Source: Thauera sp. 28
Lineage (GTDB): Bacteria; Pseudomonadota; Gammaproteobacteria; Burkholderiales; Rhodocyclaceae
Assembly (NCBI RefSeq): GCF_000310145.2
Contig: NZ_AMXA01000006.1
Location: 103,269-167,268, forward strand
Direction of reading: 5' to 3'
Length of the DNA: 64,000 bases
In this document: positions 1 to 8,741 of the stretch, in pieces
How positions within the stretch are numbered: position 1 is the first letter of the stretch
How the letters are laid out: each line of letters starts with the position of its first letter
The notes under the pieces: model-generated
Told to the model about the DNA's origin: nothing
The model's input: the letters and a program-made list of their open reading frames with translations, nothing else
The model's database searches: none
Program-made: the position numbers and the translations under genes

Positions 1-1002
1 CTCAAGCGCATCCTCGATACGATCCGCCAGCCGATACAGATCGAACAGGACTGGGTCTGCGTCTCGGCAAGTATCGGCGTCACCCTCTTCCCTGAGGACG
101 ACGCCGACCCCGACACCCTCCTGCGCCACGCCGACCAGGCGATGTACCGTGCCAAGCAGCGCGGCCGCAACTGTATCCAGCACTTTGACACCTCGATCGA
201 GCAAGGACTCGCGGAAAGACGGGCACGCCATGCGCGCCTGGCCGAAGCGCTGCGCGACGGCGAACTCCTGCTCCTGTTCCAGCCCCAGGTCGACATGCAA
301 AGCGCACGCATGGTGGGCGCAGAAGCCTTGCTGCGCTGGCGCCATCCGACGCGTGGCATGCTATCGCCCGCTCAGTTTCTGGCCGATGCGGAGGGAAGCG
401 AACTGGAGATCGACATCGGCAGATGGGTGCTGGACCAGGCACTGGCCGCGCTCGCGCGCTGGCGCGAGGCCGGGCTCGACGTATCGGTCAGCATCAACGT
501 CAGCGCCAACCAGCTGCAGCAGGCTGGATTCGTCGATTCGGTACGCGCAGCGCTTGCCTGCCAGCCCAGCCTGACCGCGGCCATGCTCAAGCTCGAGATC
601 CTGGAGTCAGCCGCACTCGACGACATGACGTCCGCACTCGAAGTCCTGCGCGCCTGTCGCGGCCTGGGCGTTCGCCTCGCGCTCGACGACTTCGGCACGG
701 GCTACGCGTCACTCAAGCATTTCCGCCAATTGCCGGTCGATCAGCTCAAGATCGACCACAGCTTCGTGATCGACATGCTCGACGACGCCGAGGACCGAGC
801 GATCGTCGAGGGCGTCATCCAGCTTGCCAGCGCGTTCGGTCGCGAAGCAATTGCGGAAGGCGTCGAAACCCCCGCCCATGCTGCTGCACTGGCCGCACTG
901 GGCTGTCGGCTCGGGCAGGGTTTCGGCATTGCCCGCCCAATGCCTGCGGAGCACGTGATGGGCTGGGTGTCGTGGTACGGCGCGACGCCGGTGGAAGCCT
1001 AG
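1..1002 (+). CDS. GGDEF-EAL cyclic-di-GMP phosphodiesterase, 3' part
   Basis: The frame is open from base 1, so the start lies outside the window. The first ~55 codons are the tail of a GGDEF domain (ASIGVTLFPED, then ADQAMYRAKQRGRN), followed by a complete EAL domain. EAL signature residues are present: EALLRW, the E of KLEILES, DDFGTGYASL, KIDHSFV and EGVET, so hydrolysis of cyclic di-GMP at the membrane or in the cytoplasm is expected. The GGDEF active-site loop is not in the window, so cyclase activity cannot be judged. The next gene is convergent, 21 bases away. Confidence 0.93.
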   Translation, partial: LKRILDTIRQPIQIEQDWVCVSASIGVTLFPEDDADPDTLLRHADQAMYRAKQRGRNCIQHFDTSIEQGLAERRARHARLAEALRDGELLLLFQPQVDMQSARMVGAEALLRWRHPTRGMLSPAQFLADAEGSELEIDIGRWVLDQALAALARWREAGLDVSVSINVSANQLQQAGFVDSVRAALACQPSLTAAMLKLEILESAALDDMTSALEVLRACRGLGVRLALDDFGTGYASLKHFRQLPVDQLKIDHSFVIDMLDDAEDRAIVEGVIQLASAFGREAIAEGVETPAHAAALAALGCRLGQGFGIARPMPAEHVMGWVSWYGATPVEA

Positions 1003-1023
1003 GGCAGACGCTGCCGGGGCGTT

Positions 1024-1563
1024 TCAGACACCGAGCAGCCGACGCGGCTCGACCACGACAGAGTCACGACCGTTGGTGATCAGGACCTGCCCCTCCTGGA
1101 TCGTGAACTGCAGGCGCATCGTGCGCTCGGCCATAAGCGCCAACTCCGCCGTCTGCTCGCGGCCCAGTTCGATCACATGCAGTCCCGCCTGGCGCTCGAG
1201 CTTGGCGCGCACGCCGCTCCACCACACCTCCAGCGCCCGGCCATAGGCAAGTACGACGACCTCGCGTGCGCGACCGCAAGCCTTGCGCACCCAACGCTCA
1301 TCCGGTTGCCCGACATCGATCCAGCGCTCGATGACGCCGGTCAGATCCTTCTGCCACAGATCCGGCTCGTCATCGACGCACAGGCCCTTGCCAAAAACCA
1401 GAGCGGGGTCCGCGTGCAGCGCAAAAGCGAGCAGGCGCACCATCATGCGCTCGTCCGTTTCGGAGGGGTGGCGCGCCAGGGTCAGCGCATAGTCTGCGTA
1501 ATGGCCGCGGTCCATGTCGGCGATCTGGATCTCGGCCTTGAAGATGGTTGCCTTGAGCGCCAT
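1024..1563 (-). CDS. yaeQ: YaeQ family protein
   Basis: 179 aa, the usual YaeQ length. It opens MALKATIFKAEIQIADMDR and carries the conserved HPSETDERMMVRLLAF stretch; YaeQ proteins have a restriction-endonuclease-like (PD-D/EXK) fold of uncertain biological role. I chose the ATG at 1563 over an upstream in-frame codon because family members begin at MALKATI and because this ATG overlaps the stop of the upstream gene (TGATG). That overlap implies translational coupling with the unknown gene at 1563-2333. Confidence 0.92.
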   Translation of the reverse strand: MALKATIFKAEIQIADMDRGHYADYALTLARHPSETDERMMVRLLAFALHADPALVFGKGLCVDDEPDLWQKDLTGVIERWIDVGQPDERWVRKACGRAREVVVLAYGRALEVWWSGVRAKLERQAGLHVIELGREQTAELALMAERTMRLQFTIQEGQVLITNGRDSVVVEPRRLLGV

Positions 1564-2333
1564 CAGTGCACCTGCTCCGGTCCGCGCTGCGCATGCTGCC
1601 ATGCAATCACCGCACGCGTAGCGTGCGCCATGACGAGATCGCTCACGTCCTTCGGCAGTTCGCGTGCCAGCGCGGCAAACAGGGCCTGTGTGGCCTCCTG
1701 CCCAATGCCCTCGACAGCCAGACTGTCGGCCAGGCAGCGAATCTGGATGAAGGCGACGGCATCGGCCACCAGTCGCCAGCCAGCAATCGGCATCTCGCGC
1801 GCAAGCGCCAGCAGCATGCCGCCAAGGCGTGACGAGAGCCGCAAGGCCTCTTCACGGCTCTCGGTGGCAATCGACGAGTGCCAGAGCGCCAGATGCAGCG
1901 CACGGCGCAATTCCACCTTGAAGTCGATGACGTTCTGCTCAGCGGCGCCTATCGACTCGAAATGGCGCAGGAAGCGGGCCTCCGCCTGCGCATCGAGCCC
2001 GGTGCGCAAGGCACCGATGAGCTCCGTCAGACCGGGTATCGCCACCAACTCGAAGGCCTGCGTCCACGCCAGCCCCCACTGATCCATGCCTGCCAGCAGC
2101 AAGGCCAGACGCAGCGCGCGCGCCTCGTCGTCCGCAGCCTGGCCCGCCCACTCGGCCAGCTCGCCGCGAAGTTGTTCCACACCGCGGCGGCGCACGTCAT
2201 CTGGCTCAGCCACGCTCAGGCGAAAAACGCGCGCAAAAGCCTCCTGTGCCAGGTGGGCTGCCCGGCGCTGGGCTTCTCCATCGACAAGCGCCGCCAGCGG
2301 GTCACTCGGCAACGGGGTCTGCGAACTGGGCAT
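1563..2333 (-). CDS. Hypothetical alpha-helical protein coupled to yaeQ
   Basis: 256 aa from MPSSQTPLPSDPLAAL. I do not recognise a family. The sequence is rich in Ala, Leu, Glu and Arg with no Gly/Pro-rich domain borders, no signal peptide and no membrane segment, so a mostly helical cytoplasmic protein is likely. Its TGA stop shares one base with the yaeQ ATG. A longer upstream in-frame extension is possible, but it reads as low-complexity Arg-rich sequence and was not used. Confidence 0.75.
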   Translation of the reverse strand: MPSSQTPLPSDPLAALVDGEAQRRAAHLAQEAFARVFRLSVAEPDDVRRRGVEQLRGELAEWAGQAADDEARALRLALLLAGMDQWGLAWTQAFELVAIPGLTELIGALRTGLDAQAEARFLRHFESIGAAEQNVIDFKVELRRALHLALWHSSIATESREEALRLSSRLGGMLLALAREMPIAGWRLVADAVAFIQIRCLADSLAVEGIGQEATQALFAALARELPKDVSDLVMAHATRAVIAWQHAQRGPEQVH

Positions 2334-2422
2334 CGGATATCTCGGTTGAATTTTGCGGGCGCCTATATTGTGACGGCGCTGGGCAAGCGAGGCAAACCTC
2401 CGCCGAACCAGCACACGCGCAG

Positions 2423-2932
2423 TCACGCGATGCTGCGCTCCCAGAACGAAGGGGGGTCAGTGTCTCGCAGCTGCGTGTTGCCGCTGCGGAAGCCCTCGAG
2501 CATCCGGCGCAGAGCATCCGCATCCTCGGCGGTAAAGCCGCGCTTGAAGTCGGTCAGGATCAGCCGCGACCGCGTAGACCAATTGCCGGGCGCATCATCG
2601 ATCGCACACCAGGCCACATCACGCAGGTTCGGCTCATGCTGGCTCAACCAGATCATCGCCTCACGTTCCCGCAAGCCGTGCAGTTCGGCGCCATTCTTGG
2701 GCAGCATGTGCGGCGTGGCGCCGGCGATCTGCGGATGAACGTCTGACGAAAAGCGCGCCAGCAGCTTCTGCATCGAGAACAGCATGCGCCAGTCGGACGC
2801 GATGACGATGCGCGACTCGGGATACTCCCGCACAACCCCCTCGATCAGCGGCAGGCAGCGGAAATCCTCAACTTCGCCCCAGGGGTGGGTAACCCCGTCG
2901 AAGTCGGTGAAAATATAAGCTCTGCGTGTCAT
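2423..2932 (-). CDS. HAD-like domain protein
   Basis: 169 aa. The N terminus RAYIFTDFDGVTHPWG has a HAD motif I (DxD within FTDFDGV), IVIASDWR resembles motif II, and VAWCAIDDAPGNW supplies the late acidic DD pair. This pattern resembles the HAD domain seen in RNA-repair Swiss-army-knife proteins, which is a family-level suggestion only. The substrate is unknown. The gene is divergent from fabI, with a 188-base intergenic region between them. Confidence 0.75.
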   Translation of the reverse strand: MTRRAYIFTDFDGVTHPWGEVEDFRCLPLIEGVVREYPESRIVIASDWRMLFSMQKLLARFSSDVHPQIAGATPHMLPKNGAELHGLREREAMIWLSQHEPNLRDVAWCAIDDAPGNWSTRSRLILTDFKRGFTAEDADALRRMLEGFRSGNTQLRDTDPPSFWERSIA

Positions 2933-3077
2933 TCTGCACTCCCCGCGGGACTGAGCCCGGGTCCGCTATCCATGGATGCTGCAATGCGGAATATACTTCA
3001 TTGCATGCTGCAAGCGCCTGTATCGAATGTCACGGAAAGTCATATTTCCAGTGTAAAGTATGCTCAACGTGGCGCAC

Positions 3078-3092
3078 TGTTGCAGTGCAACA
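3078..3092. promoter_or_regulatory. Palindromic operator candidate upstream of fabI
   Basis: TGTTGCAGTGCAACA is a perfect 7-bp inverted repeat around one central base, ending 28 bases before the fabI ATG. Two further TTGCA/TGCAA-containing copies (ATGCTGCAA near 2974 and 3005) lie upstream. AT-rich TAAAGTATGCT at 3054-3064 could supply a -10 element, which would put the palindrome just downstream of transcription start. No regulator is identified. Confidence 0.45.
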
Positions 3093-3120
3093 ACACAAAA
3101 CCGGAACCGAGGACTTCACC

Positions 3121-3900
3121 ATGACCCCACTCATCAACCTGGAAGGCAAGATCGGCCTGATCACCGGCATCGCCAACGAGAAGTCGATTTCCACCGGCGT
3201 TGCCGAGGCCTGCGCCCAGGCCGGCGCCAAACTCATCATCACCTACCAGAACGACAAGACGCGCGCGTTCATCGAGCCCATTGTGCACCGGCTCGGTGTC
3301 GAGGATGTGTTCCTGCTCGACGTCACCCGCCCCGACACCATGGACGCCGTGTTCGCCGAGATCGACGCCCTTCACGGCAAGCTCGACTTTGCCATCCACA
3401 GCATGGCCTTCGCCAAGCGCGACGATCTGCATGGGCGCGTCGTTGACTCCTCGCCCGACGGCTTTGCGCTGGCGATGGACGTATCCACGCACTCCTTCGT
3501 CCGCCTCGCCAAGAAGGCCGAACCCTTGCTCGAAAAAGCCGGCGGCGGCTCGTTGGTGACGATGACCTACCTCGGCTCGGAGAAAGTCATCCCCAACTAC
3601 GGTGTGATGGGTCTGTGCAAGGCCGCACTGGAAGCGGCTACACGCTACATGGCTGCGGAACTCGGCGCCAAGGGGATCCGGGTCAACGCGGTGTCGCCCG
3701 GACCGCTGATGACCCGTGCCGCATCGGGTATCGCCGGCTTCGACGGGCTGATGGCCGCCGCCGTCGAGCGCGCACCCATGCATGCACTCGTCACCCCCGA
3801 GGACATCGGCGCGCTCACGGCCTTCCTGGTGTCCGATGCCGGTCGCCTGGTAACCGGTGGCGTGCATTTCGTCGACGCCGGCTATAACATCATGGCGTAA
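3121..3900 (+). CDS. fabI: Enoyl-[acyl-carrier-protein] reductase FabI
   Basis: 259 aa, normal FabI length. It performs the NADH-dependent last reduction of each fatty-acid elongation cycle. The N-terminal nucleotide-binding segment reads GLITGIANEKSI, characteristic of FabI-type SDR proteins. The FabI form of the catalytic motif is present: Tyr of TYLGSEK, then NYGVMGLCKAALE with the active Lys, followed by VNAVSPGPLMT. The start at 3121 follows a GAGGA ribosome-binding site. The downstream kinase-like gene begins 15 bases after the stop with its own GGAGG, so the two are probably cotranscribed. Confidence 0.97.
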   Translation: MTPLINLEGKIGLITGIANEKSISTGVAEACAQAGAKLIITYQNDKTRAFIEPIVHRLGVEDVFLLDVTRPDTMDAVFAEIDALHGKLDFAIHSMAFAKRDDLHGRVVDSSPDGFALAMDVSTHSFVRLAKKAEPLLEKAGGGSLVTMTYLGSEKVIPNYGVMGLCKAALEAATRYMAAELGAKGIRVNAVSPGPLMTRAASGIAGFDGLMAAAVERAPMHALVTPEDIGALTAFLVSDAGRLVTGGVHFVDAGYNIMA

Positions 3901-3915
3901 GCACTTGGAGGGGCC

Positions 3916-4512
3916 ATGATCGATCTCGAGGCGGCCAGGATCCGACTGGGACGGCAGCAGATCCTGCTGCCCGATCCGGTGCCGGCGCATCCGCTGCTCG
4001 ACGGCAAGCGCGAGATCGGTCGTGGCGAGTACTCCATCGTCCTGGACAAGGGTGACGGCGAGCGCGTGTACAAGGTCTGCAGCTCTCCAGCGGACTATTT
4101 CCTCTACACCGCGGAGGATCGCCCGAGCGGTCAGCACTTCCCCATCGTCCACGCCGACCACGGCATCATCGGCCGAGCCGCTTCAGGTTATCCGCTGCAC
4201 CTGATCGAGATGGAGAAGCTCTACCCGCTCGACGACGGCTCGCCCGCTGCGGAGCTCGCCAAGCGCCTGATCGATTTCTACTGGTCGGCTTGCGAACAAT
4301 GGAGCAGACTGGGCAACGACATGGGGCGCATCGCCCTGTACCATCTGACCGTCAATCCGCTTGCCATGAGCGACAGCATGCAGCAGGCGCTCAAAGCCCT
4401 GTCCGACTTCGTCGAGGCGTATCAGGTACTGCCGGACATCCTCAACACCAACAACCTGATGATGCGCAAGGACGGAACGCTGGTCTTCTCCGATCCGGTC
4501 TTCATCGCCTGA
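3916..4512 (+). CDS. Small kinase-like fold protein, function unknown
   Basis: 198 aa. Residues 33-53 (EIGRGEYSIVLDKGDGERVYKV without gaps in the frame) look like a protein-kinase glycine loop plus the beta-3 lysine. Near the C terminus, LPDILNTNN then LVFSDPVF resembles the catalytic D-x4-N loop and the metal-binding Asp (SDP in place of DFG) of aminoglycoside/protein kinase folds. The domain is shorter than usual, so activity is uncertain. It follows fabI closely with a strong GGAGG site. Confidence 0.6.
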   Translation: MIDLEAARIRLGRQQILLPDPVPAHPLLDGKREIGRGEYSIVLDKGDGERVYKVCSSPADYFLYTAEDRPSGQHFPIVHADHGIIGRAASGYPLHLIEMEKLYPLDDGSPAAELAKRLIDFYWSACEQWSRLGNDMGRIALYHLTVNPLAMSDSMQQALKALSDFVEAYQVLPDILNTNNLMMRKDGTLVFSDPVFIA

Positions 4513-4585
4513 ACGGTCTCCGCCGCGCGCGCTTGCGCGTATCATCGGGTCTCCGATGCAAGGATGCATCGCAGCGGACTCACGC

Positions 4586-5224
4586 ATGCACGACCACGAT
4601 CACGACCACACTCCCGCCCCGCGCCCGGCCTCCATCGGCATCGCGCGCAGCGGCACCTTCGACCCCGACGCCTTCGAACGCGCCGTCACGGCCTTGCTGC
4701 AGGCCTGCGGCGTAGCGCCCGATACGGCCCACACCGGGCGTACTGCAACACGCGTGCGCGAACTGTGGCAAAAGCGGCTGCTCGGCGGCTATGACCTGGA
4801 CCCGGCTGAGGTGCTCGGCGACGGCTTCGAGGATCCGCGACGCGACATGGTGGTCATACGCGGCATTGCCGTTCACGGCGTTTGCCCCCACCACCTCGTC
4901 CCCTTCCGCGGTCTCGCCCATGTGGCCTACCTGCCAGGCGGGCGGCTGCACGGCTTCGGCCGCATCGCCCGCCTCGTCGACGCGATCGGCCACCGTTTCA
5001 CTTACCAGGAGTGGATGACGCGTGACATTGCCGATGCCTTGATGACCCATGGGAAGGCGGCCGGTGCGGCCTGCGTCATCGAGGCGGAGCAGCTCTGCCT
5101 GCTTCTGGGCGAAGACCGCCGCGGCGACGAGCGGGTCGTGACGCAGGCTTTCGCCGGCGCATTCGAGAGCTCGGCACAGGCGCGCAGCGAATTCCTGCGC
5201 GCCATCGACAGCGGGCGAACCTGA
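4586..5224 (+). CDS. folE: Divergent GTP cyclohydrolase I (FolE-like)
   Basis: 212 aa. The family catalyses GTP to 7,8-dihydroneopterin triphosphate at a zinc site. Zinc ligands are visible: Cys and His of VCPHHLVPF and the Cys of EAEQLCLLL. However, the catalytic His that normally precedes the last Cys by two residues (His179 in E. coli, in a xxVHYC context) is Gln here, and the following Arg-Gly is replaced. The N terminus is His/Asp-rich (MHDHDHDH). Start chosen at 4586; an in-frame ATG at 4556 exists and neither has a good ribosome-binding site. FolE paralogue or altered-function enzyme is possible. Confidence 0.75.
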   Translation: MHDHDHDHTPAPRPASIGIARSGTFDPDAFERAVTALLQACGVAPDTAHTGRTATRVRELWQKRLLGGYDLDPAEVLGDGFEDPRRDMVVIRGIAVHGVCPHHLVPFRGLAHVAYLPGGRLHGFGRIARLVDAIGHRFTYQEWMTRDIADALMTHGKAAGAACVIEAEQLCLLLGEDRRGDERVVTQAFAGAFESSAQARSEFLRAIDSGRT

Positions 5225-5240
5225 AGCGCCAAGCGCGCCT

Positions 5241-5582
5241 TCAGCGCAGATCGATCACCGTGGCGCGGCGCGCGAGGCGGTGGGCGCTGACATCCACCAG
5301 CACCACGTCTCGCCCTTCGAGCACCACCGCACCCGGATAGCGATCATCGCCGCTCGGCGAGTACTCGAACTCGAACGCACGACGCAGCACCGCATGCCCC
5401 TGCTCGTTACGCGCAAAGCGCACCCCCCGGCCGACCACAGTCTCGTCGAGGAACTGCACGCCCTCGCGCAAACATGCGCGCCGCGCCGCCTCGATCCCCG
5501 CTTCGCGCGCCTTGAGGCTATCGAACCAGAACCAGACCAGTCCGGCCAGCACCAGGGCTGCACTCAACTCGGCGAAGGTCAC
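5241..5582 (-). CDS. DUF3301 family membrane-anchored protein
   Basis: 113 aa. An N-terminal transmembrane segment (residues ~7-20, ALVLAGLVWFWFDS) is followed by REAGIEAARRACLREGVQFLDETV and RFEYS-type beta-rich sequence, which matches the DUF3301 pattern common in gamma- and betaproteobacteria. Function is unknown. It lies 55 bases downstream of the pit gene on the same strand. Confidence 0.75.
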   Translation of the reverse strand: MTFAELSAALVLAGLVWFWFDSLKAREAGIEAARRACLREGVQFLDETVVGRGVRFARNEQGHAVLRRAFEFEYSPSGDDRYPGAVVLEGRDVVLVDVSAHRLARRATVIDLR

Positions 5583-5637
5583 GGGCGCACGAAGAGGATG
5601 AGCGCAGCGCGCAGCAGACGAAAGCTGAGCATGCGAC

Positions 5638-7218
5638 TCATTGCAGCATCATGCCGCGGATGGTGAAGAACAGGATCGCAGCCATCAGACCCGAAGCTGG
5701 CACCGTGATGACCCAGGCCGCGGCGATGCGCAACAGCTGCGAACGCTTGACCAGCTCCCGGCGATAGACCTTCTTGAGTCCCTTGCGCTCACCCTTGGAG
5801 AAATGGGCCGGATCCTGAGCGGCCTTCGAGCGCTCCTTGAGATCTGCCAGCATTGCGCCCTTCTCCTCGACCGATGCCTTCTCGAAACGCTGCACGAATG
5901 CTTCGATCGCTGCCAGGTCCCCCTCCGGATGGTGAGCCTTGATCTCGGCGAGCATGCGGTCGTAGTTGCTCTTGAGATACTCGCGCAGGAAGCCAACGCC
6001 GAACACGCCACCCACTGCGATATGCGTCGAACTCACCGGCAGGCCGAACTGGCTGGCGATGATGACCGTGATCGTCGCCGCCATTGCAATGCAGTAGGCC
6101 CGCATCTGGTCGAGCTCGGTGATCTCGGAGCCGACGGTGCGGATGACCTTGGGCCCGAACAGCGCCAGACCAAGCGCGATCCCCAGCGCACCGACCATCA
6201 TCACCCAGGTCGGAATGGCTGCTGCCTTGTGGAACTCACCACCCGAACTGACCACATCGACGATCGCAGCCAATGGCCCCACGGCATTGGCGACGTCGTT
6301 CGAGCCGTGGGCAAAGCTCAACAGCGCGGCTGCAAAAATGAGTGGCACCGTAAACAGCTTGTTGACGCTCTGCTTGGTGTTGGCGACGATGCCCTGCCGA
6401 CCACGCAACACGTAACGCACCAGCAGGAACACGGCGATACCCACCAACAGTCCGTAGATCACGGCCCCGGTGAAGCCAACCTTCCAGACCTTGTTCAACC
6501 CCTTGAGGATGAGATAGGTCGAGAACGTCCAGGCCATGAAGCCTACCAGCAGCGGCACCATGCGCCGCGCCGCCGCGGCCATGTCGGCCTGATAGGTGAT
6601 GCTGCGCTTGATCAAGTAGAGGAAACCGGCGGCAAAGAGCGCGCCCAGCAGCGGCGACACTACCCAGCTTGCGGCGATGTTGCCCATCGTGCCCCAGGCC
6701 ACGATGCCGGGCCCTGCGGCTGCCATGCCTGCGCCCAGCACCGCGCCGACGATGGAGTGAGTGGTCGACACCGGCGCCCCCACCGCGGTAGCGATATTGA
6801 GCCACATGGCACCCGCGAGCAGGGCTGCGAGCATGATCCACACGAAGGTGTCCGAATCGGCGATCAGGTCGGGGTTGATGATACCGCCGCGGATGGTGCT
6901 CACCACCTCGCCACCGGCGATGAGTGCGCCCGCCGCCTCGAAGATTGCGGCAATGACAAGGGCGCCGGCGAGCGTGAGCGCCTTCGAGCCCACTGCCGGG
7001 CCGACGTTGTTGGCAACGTCGTTGGCGCCGATGTTCATCGCCATGTAGCCGCCAATCATCGCCGCCACCACCAGCGTAAGGCTGCCTTCACCGCCTCCGC
7101 GCATGGCGGAATACAACATGACGCCGACGATGAACAGCACGCCCATGCCAAGGCGGAACACCTCACCCCGCCCTTGGTAAGCTGCCTTCTCGATATCGCT
7201 GATGTGCTTCAGGTCCAC
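5638..7218 (-). CDS. pit: Low-affinity inorganic phosphate transporter (Pit)
   Basis: 526 aa integral membrane protein. It carries both duplicated PiT signatures: GANDVANNVGPAVGSKALTL near residue 60 and GSNDVANAVGPLAA near residue 300. About ten hydrophobic helices are visible, with a cytoplasmic loop near residues 420-490 (KAHHPEGDLAAIEAF). Phosphate (or metal-phosphate) symport driven by the proton gradient is the family role. The upstream region (7219-7344) has an AT-rich stretch but no Pho box that I can defend. Confidence 0.95.
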   Translation of the reverse strand: MDLKHISDIEKAAYQGRGEVFRLGMGVLFIVGVMLYSAMRGGGEGSLTLVVAAMIGGYMAMNIGANDVANNVGPAVGSKALTLAGALVIAAIFEAAGALIAGGEVVSTIRGGIINPDLIADSDTFVWIMLAALLAGAMWLNIATAVGAPVSTTHSIVGAVLGAGMAAAGPGIVAWGTMGNIAASWVVSPLLGALFAAGFLYLIKRSITYQADMAAAARRMVPLLVGFMAWTFSTYLILKGLNKVWKVGFTGAVIYGLLVGIAVFLLVRYVLRGRQGIVANTKQSVNKLFTVPLIFAAALLSFAHGSNDVANAVGPLAAIVDVVSSGGEFHKAAAIPTWVMMVGALGIALGLALFGPKVIRTVGSEITELDQMRAYCIAMAATITVIIASQFGLPVSSTHIAVGGVFGVGFLREYLKSNYDRMLAEIKAHHPEGDLAAIEAFVQRFEKASVEEKGAMLADLKERSKAAQDPAHFSKGERKGLKKVYRRELVKRSQLLRIAAAWVITVPASGLMAAILFFTIRGMMLQ

Positions 7219-7344
7219 AACCGGACAACCCCGAATACTGTAAAGGCCGTATTGTTTCAGAAAATTTGCAGTGCCCCAATCGGAACTTCTGCTGGGACGA
7301 TGAGCGCCCTGGCTCCACCACGGCGACCACGAGCCAAACCGCGC

Positions 7345-7713
7345 TCAGAGTTCGTCGTATTTCTTCGCGCTGCCGCGCGCACGCGCCACAGGATAGCGAT
7401 CGGCATTGATCGCCATCTTGGCCCGCGCAGCATCGGCTAGATCGATATCGAGCACGTCGGCCAACCTCACCAGGTAGAGCAGTACGTCGGCGAGTTCATG
7501 CGCCACCTCCGCGCGCACAGGAGCAGGCAGCGCGCTCGACTGCTCGGCGGTGAGCCACTGGAAGTGCTCGATCACCTCACCCGCCTCTCCCGCCAGCGCC
7601 ATGGCGAGATTTTTTGGGGTGTGGAACGGCTCCCATTCACGGTCAGCGGCAAAACGGCGCAGGGCCTCGCGCAGCTCGAGCAGTGAGTCGGGCCGGACAG
7701 CTGTGTCGTCCAT
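7345..7713 (-). CDS. MazG-like nucleotide pyrophosphohydrolase
   Basis: 122 aa from MDDTAVRPDSL. The all-alpha NTP pyrophosphatase pattern is clear: EAGEVIEHFQW (ExxE) and HELADVLLYLVRLADVLDIDL (ExxD). This resembles dCTP pyrophosphatase/RS21-C6 proteins that sanitise nucleotide pools. I chose the ATG at 7713, seven bases after the rlmJ stop, rather than an upstream in-frame ATG within rlmJ. The tight spacing suggests an operon with rlmJ. Confidence 0.9.
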   Translation of the reverse strand: MDDTAVRPDSLLELREALRRFAADREWEPFHTPKNLAMALAGEAGEVIEHFQWLTAEQSSALPAPVRAEVAHELADVLLYLVRLADVLDIDLADAARAKMAINADRYPVARARGSAKKYDEL

Positions 7714-7720
7714 CTTCAAC

Positions 7721-8566
7721 TCACTCGATGTGGTGCTCGAGGTCGAATCCGGCACCTTCGTCCTGCCCAAGATGCTCGACCAACCAGGGCAGCGTCTTCT
7801 CCAGGCGTTCGGGCAGCAGCCACGGTGGATTCACCACGTAGAGACCACTGCCGAACATGCCGAAACCATCACGGGCTGGACTGCGCACGGCCAACCGTAC
7901 GTCAAGCCAGCTCTCCGCACCAAGCTCGGCCAAGCGCTCGGGCAGCATGCGCGCCTCGGTCCGCGAGAGCATGGGGTACCACACCGCAAAGGTGCCGGTC
8001 GGGAAGCGACGCAGTGCATCGCGCAGGGTATCGACCACCCGGCGGTAGTCGTCCTTGACCTCGTAGGGGGGATCGATCAGCACCACTGCCCGCCGCGATG
8101 GCGGCGGCAACAGCCCCTTGAGTGCGCCGAATCCGTCTGCGCGACGCACCTGCACACGCTCCTGCTCACGATCGAAGGTACGCTGCAAGGACTCGAAATC
8201 GGCGGGATGAAGCTCGAACAGTCGCAGTCGATCCTGTGCCCGCGCCTGGGTCATGGCGAGGGCCGGAGAGCCGGGATAGAACAGCAGGCGTCCATGCGGA
8301 TTGAACTGCCCAACCGCGGCCACATAGGCGGCAAGCGGCGCGGGCAGGTCATCTCGCGCCCACAGTCGGCCGATGCCCTCGCCGAATTCTGCAGTCTTGC
8401 CCGCCTGCTCACTTTCAAGCGCGTAGCAACCTCCGCCGGCATGGGTGTCGATGTAGATCCAGGGCTTGTCCTTGCGGTTGTAGTAGGCGAGCAGTTCGAG
8501 CAGCACGGTGTGCTTGAGCACATCGGCATGATTGCCCGCATGAAAGGCGTGACGATAACTGAGCAT
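7721..8566 (-). CDS. rlmJ: 23S rRNA (adenine2030-N6)-methyltransferase RlmJ
   Basis: 281 aa, standard length. The start MLSYRHAFHAGNHADVLKH is diagnostic of RlmJ; WIYIDTHAGGGCY forms the SAM-binding loop and VLIDPPYE is the catalytic DPPY motif of N6-adenine methyltransferases. It methylates A2030 of 23S rRNA. It is divergent from the carbonic-anhydrase gene. Confidence 0.96.
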   Translation of the reverse strand: MLSYRHAFHAGNHADVLKHTVLLELLAYYNRKDKPWIYIDTHAGGGCYALESEQAGKTAEFGEGIGRLWARDDLPAPLAAYVAAVGQFNPHGRLLFYPGSPALAMTQARAQDRLRLFELHPADFESLQRTFDREQERVQVRRADGFGALKGLLPPPSRRAVVLIDPPYEVKDDYRRVVDTLRDALRRFPTGTFAVWYPMLSRTEARMLPERLAELGAESWLDVRLAVRSPARDGFGMFGSGLYVVNPPWLLPERLEKTLPWLVEHLGQDEGAGFDLEHHIE

Positions 8567-8658
8567 GAAGGTCTTCCGTTTGCGGCACGCATCCTAGCAC
8601 CCCCCGCAGAACGGACAAAATCCTCGCTGGATCAGCAACATCGAGCAGATAAGGAGGT

Positions 8659-8686
8659 TTGCATGCTGCAGTGCCCTTGCTATGAT
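8659..8686 (+). promoter_or_regulatory. Sigma70-type promoter for the gamma carbonic anhydrase gene
   Basis: TTGCAT (8659-8664), 16-base spacer, TATGAT (8681-8686). Predicted transcription start is near 8692, giving a ~50-base leader before the ATG at 8742. A perfect Shine-Dalgarno-like TAAGGAGGT at 8650-8658 sits upstream of this promoter and so is probably accidental. Confidence 0.55.
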
Positions 8687-8741
8687 GCGCCCCCCGACAG
8701 CCGTGATCACCCGGCTGGAGACATACATAGCGAGAACAAGC

